Part shown: piece by piece, positions 51,341 to 51,393 of the stretch
How positions within the stretch are numbered: position 1 is the stretch's first letter
Layout of the letters: each line of letters opens with the position of its first letter
From: Nocardia neocaledoniensis
GTDB lineage: Bacteria > Actinomycetota > Actinomycetes > Mycobacteriales > Mycobacteriaceae
Assembly: GCF_029868625.1 (NCBI RefSeq)
Contig: NZ_JARWOJ010000367.1
Span: 1 to 51,393 of the forward strand
Direction: 5' to 3'
Length of the DNA stretch: 51,393 nucleotides
Program-made: the position numbers and the translations under genes
The notes under the pieces: generated by a model
Told to the model about the DNA's origin: nothing
Seen by the model: the letters and a program-made list of their open reading frames with translations, nothing else
The model's database searches: none

Positions 51341-51393
51341 CCCCCGCCCGCCCCCGGGGGGGGTGCCCGGGGGCCCGCCCCCCAATTTGTGCC
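51341..51393. other. G/C homopolymer patch at window end, probable artefact
   Basis: Runs of C and G end in CCCAATTTGTGCC and interrupt the reading frame of the fragment at 51275-51340. The composition resembles the patch at 27041-27200. Confidence 0.55.

Noticed and set aside
1..51393. tRNA, rRNA, CRISPR array, transposase or phage genes
   Set aside because: None of their sequence marks were seen on either strand, though small RNAs cannot be excluded by eye.

Overview
The window is high-GC actinobacterial DNA. It most resembles a mycolic-acid-containing genus such as Nocardia or Rhodococcus. The clues are a complete yrbE/mce import operon, an antigen-85-like esterase, a mycothiol-dependent formaldehyde dehydrogenase, a SigK/RskA pair beside an MPT70/83-like fasciclin lipoprotein, IdeR-type iron boxes, and many TetR regulators. 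The genus is inferred from gene content alone. I see no rRNA, tRNA, CRISPR array, insertion sequence or prophage.

Layout. 1-90 is a broken ferredoxin-reductase fragment beside a homopolymer patch. 334-8064 is a co-directional lipid catabolism operon (MaoC hydratase, SCP-x-type thiolase, SRPBCC protein, two SDRs, alpha/beta hydrolase, FadD, TetR). 8276-16759 is a full import locus (yrbEA, yrbEB, mceA-F, one Mce-associated protein), ending at a strong dyad terminator. 16874-18053 is a divergent thioesterase/TetR pair over two tandem operators. 18206-24410 holds an aldehyde dehydrogenase, a nitroreductase, a PaaX-type regulator divergent from an AidB-like acyl-CoA dehydrogenase, and a crotonase. 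24504-25946 is a DUF1918 protein and a PAS-GGDEF cyclase. 26127-33142 is an iron-box-controlled formyltransferase followed by a 1971-residue NRPS of order C-A-T-C-T-R. 33188-37020 is a SigK module. 37070-41762 has an antigen-85-like esterase, a second iron-box gene (siderophore-binding lipoprotein) and a TetR-controlled membrane-protein pair. 41814-51267 holds mycothiol-linked formaldehyde detoxification, small lipoproteins and hydrolases, a GlxA-type regulator, a TetR and a secreted CocE-type hydrolase.

How the parts fit. The first operon supplies activation, hydration, dehydrogenation and thiolysis of an acyl-CoA but no acyl-CoA dehydrogenase. The mce locus beside it is a plausible importer of its lipid substrate. 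The promoter of this operon and that of the aldehyde dehydrogenase 18 kb away share the same paired TTCGGTCA boxes and -10 element with identical spacing, so they probably answer to one regulator. Two iron boxes tie the formyltransferase-NRPS unit to a siderophore uptake lipoprotein. The NRPS lacks a second adenylation domain and ends in a reductase, which points to an unusual, reductively released, possibly formyl-hydroxamate metallophore. This is the best candidate for something undescribed.

Caution. Three stretches (about 95-131, 27041-27200, 51341-51393) are runs of G/C homopolymers unlike the rest. They look like sequencing or assembly artefacts. They break the ferredoxin reductase, the C-terminus of the formyltransferase and the last gene of the window.
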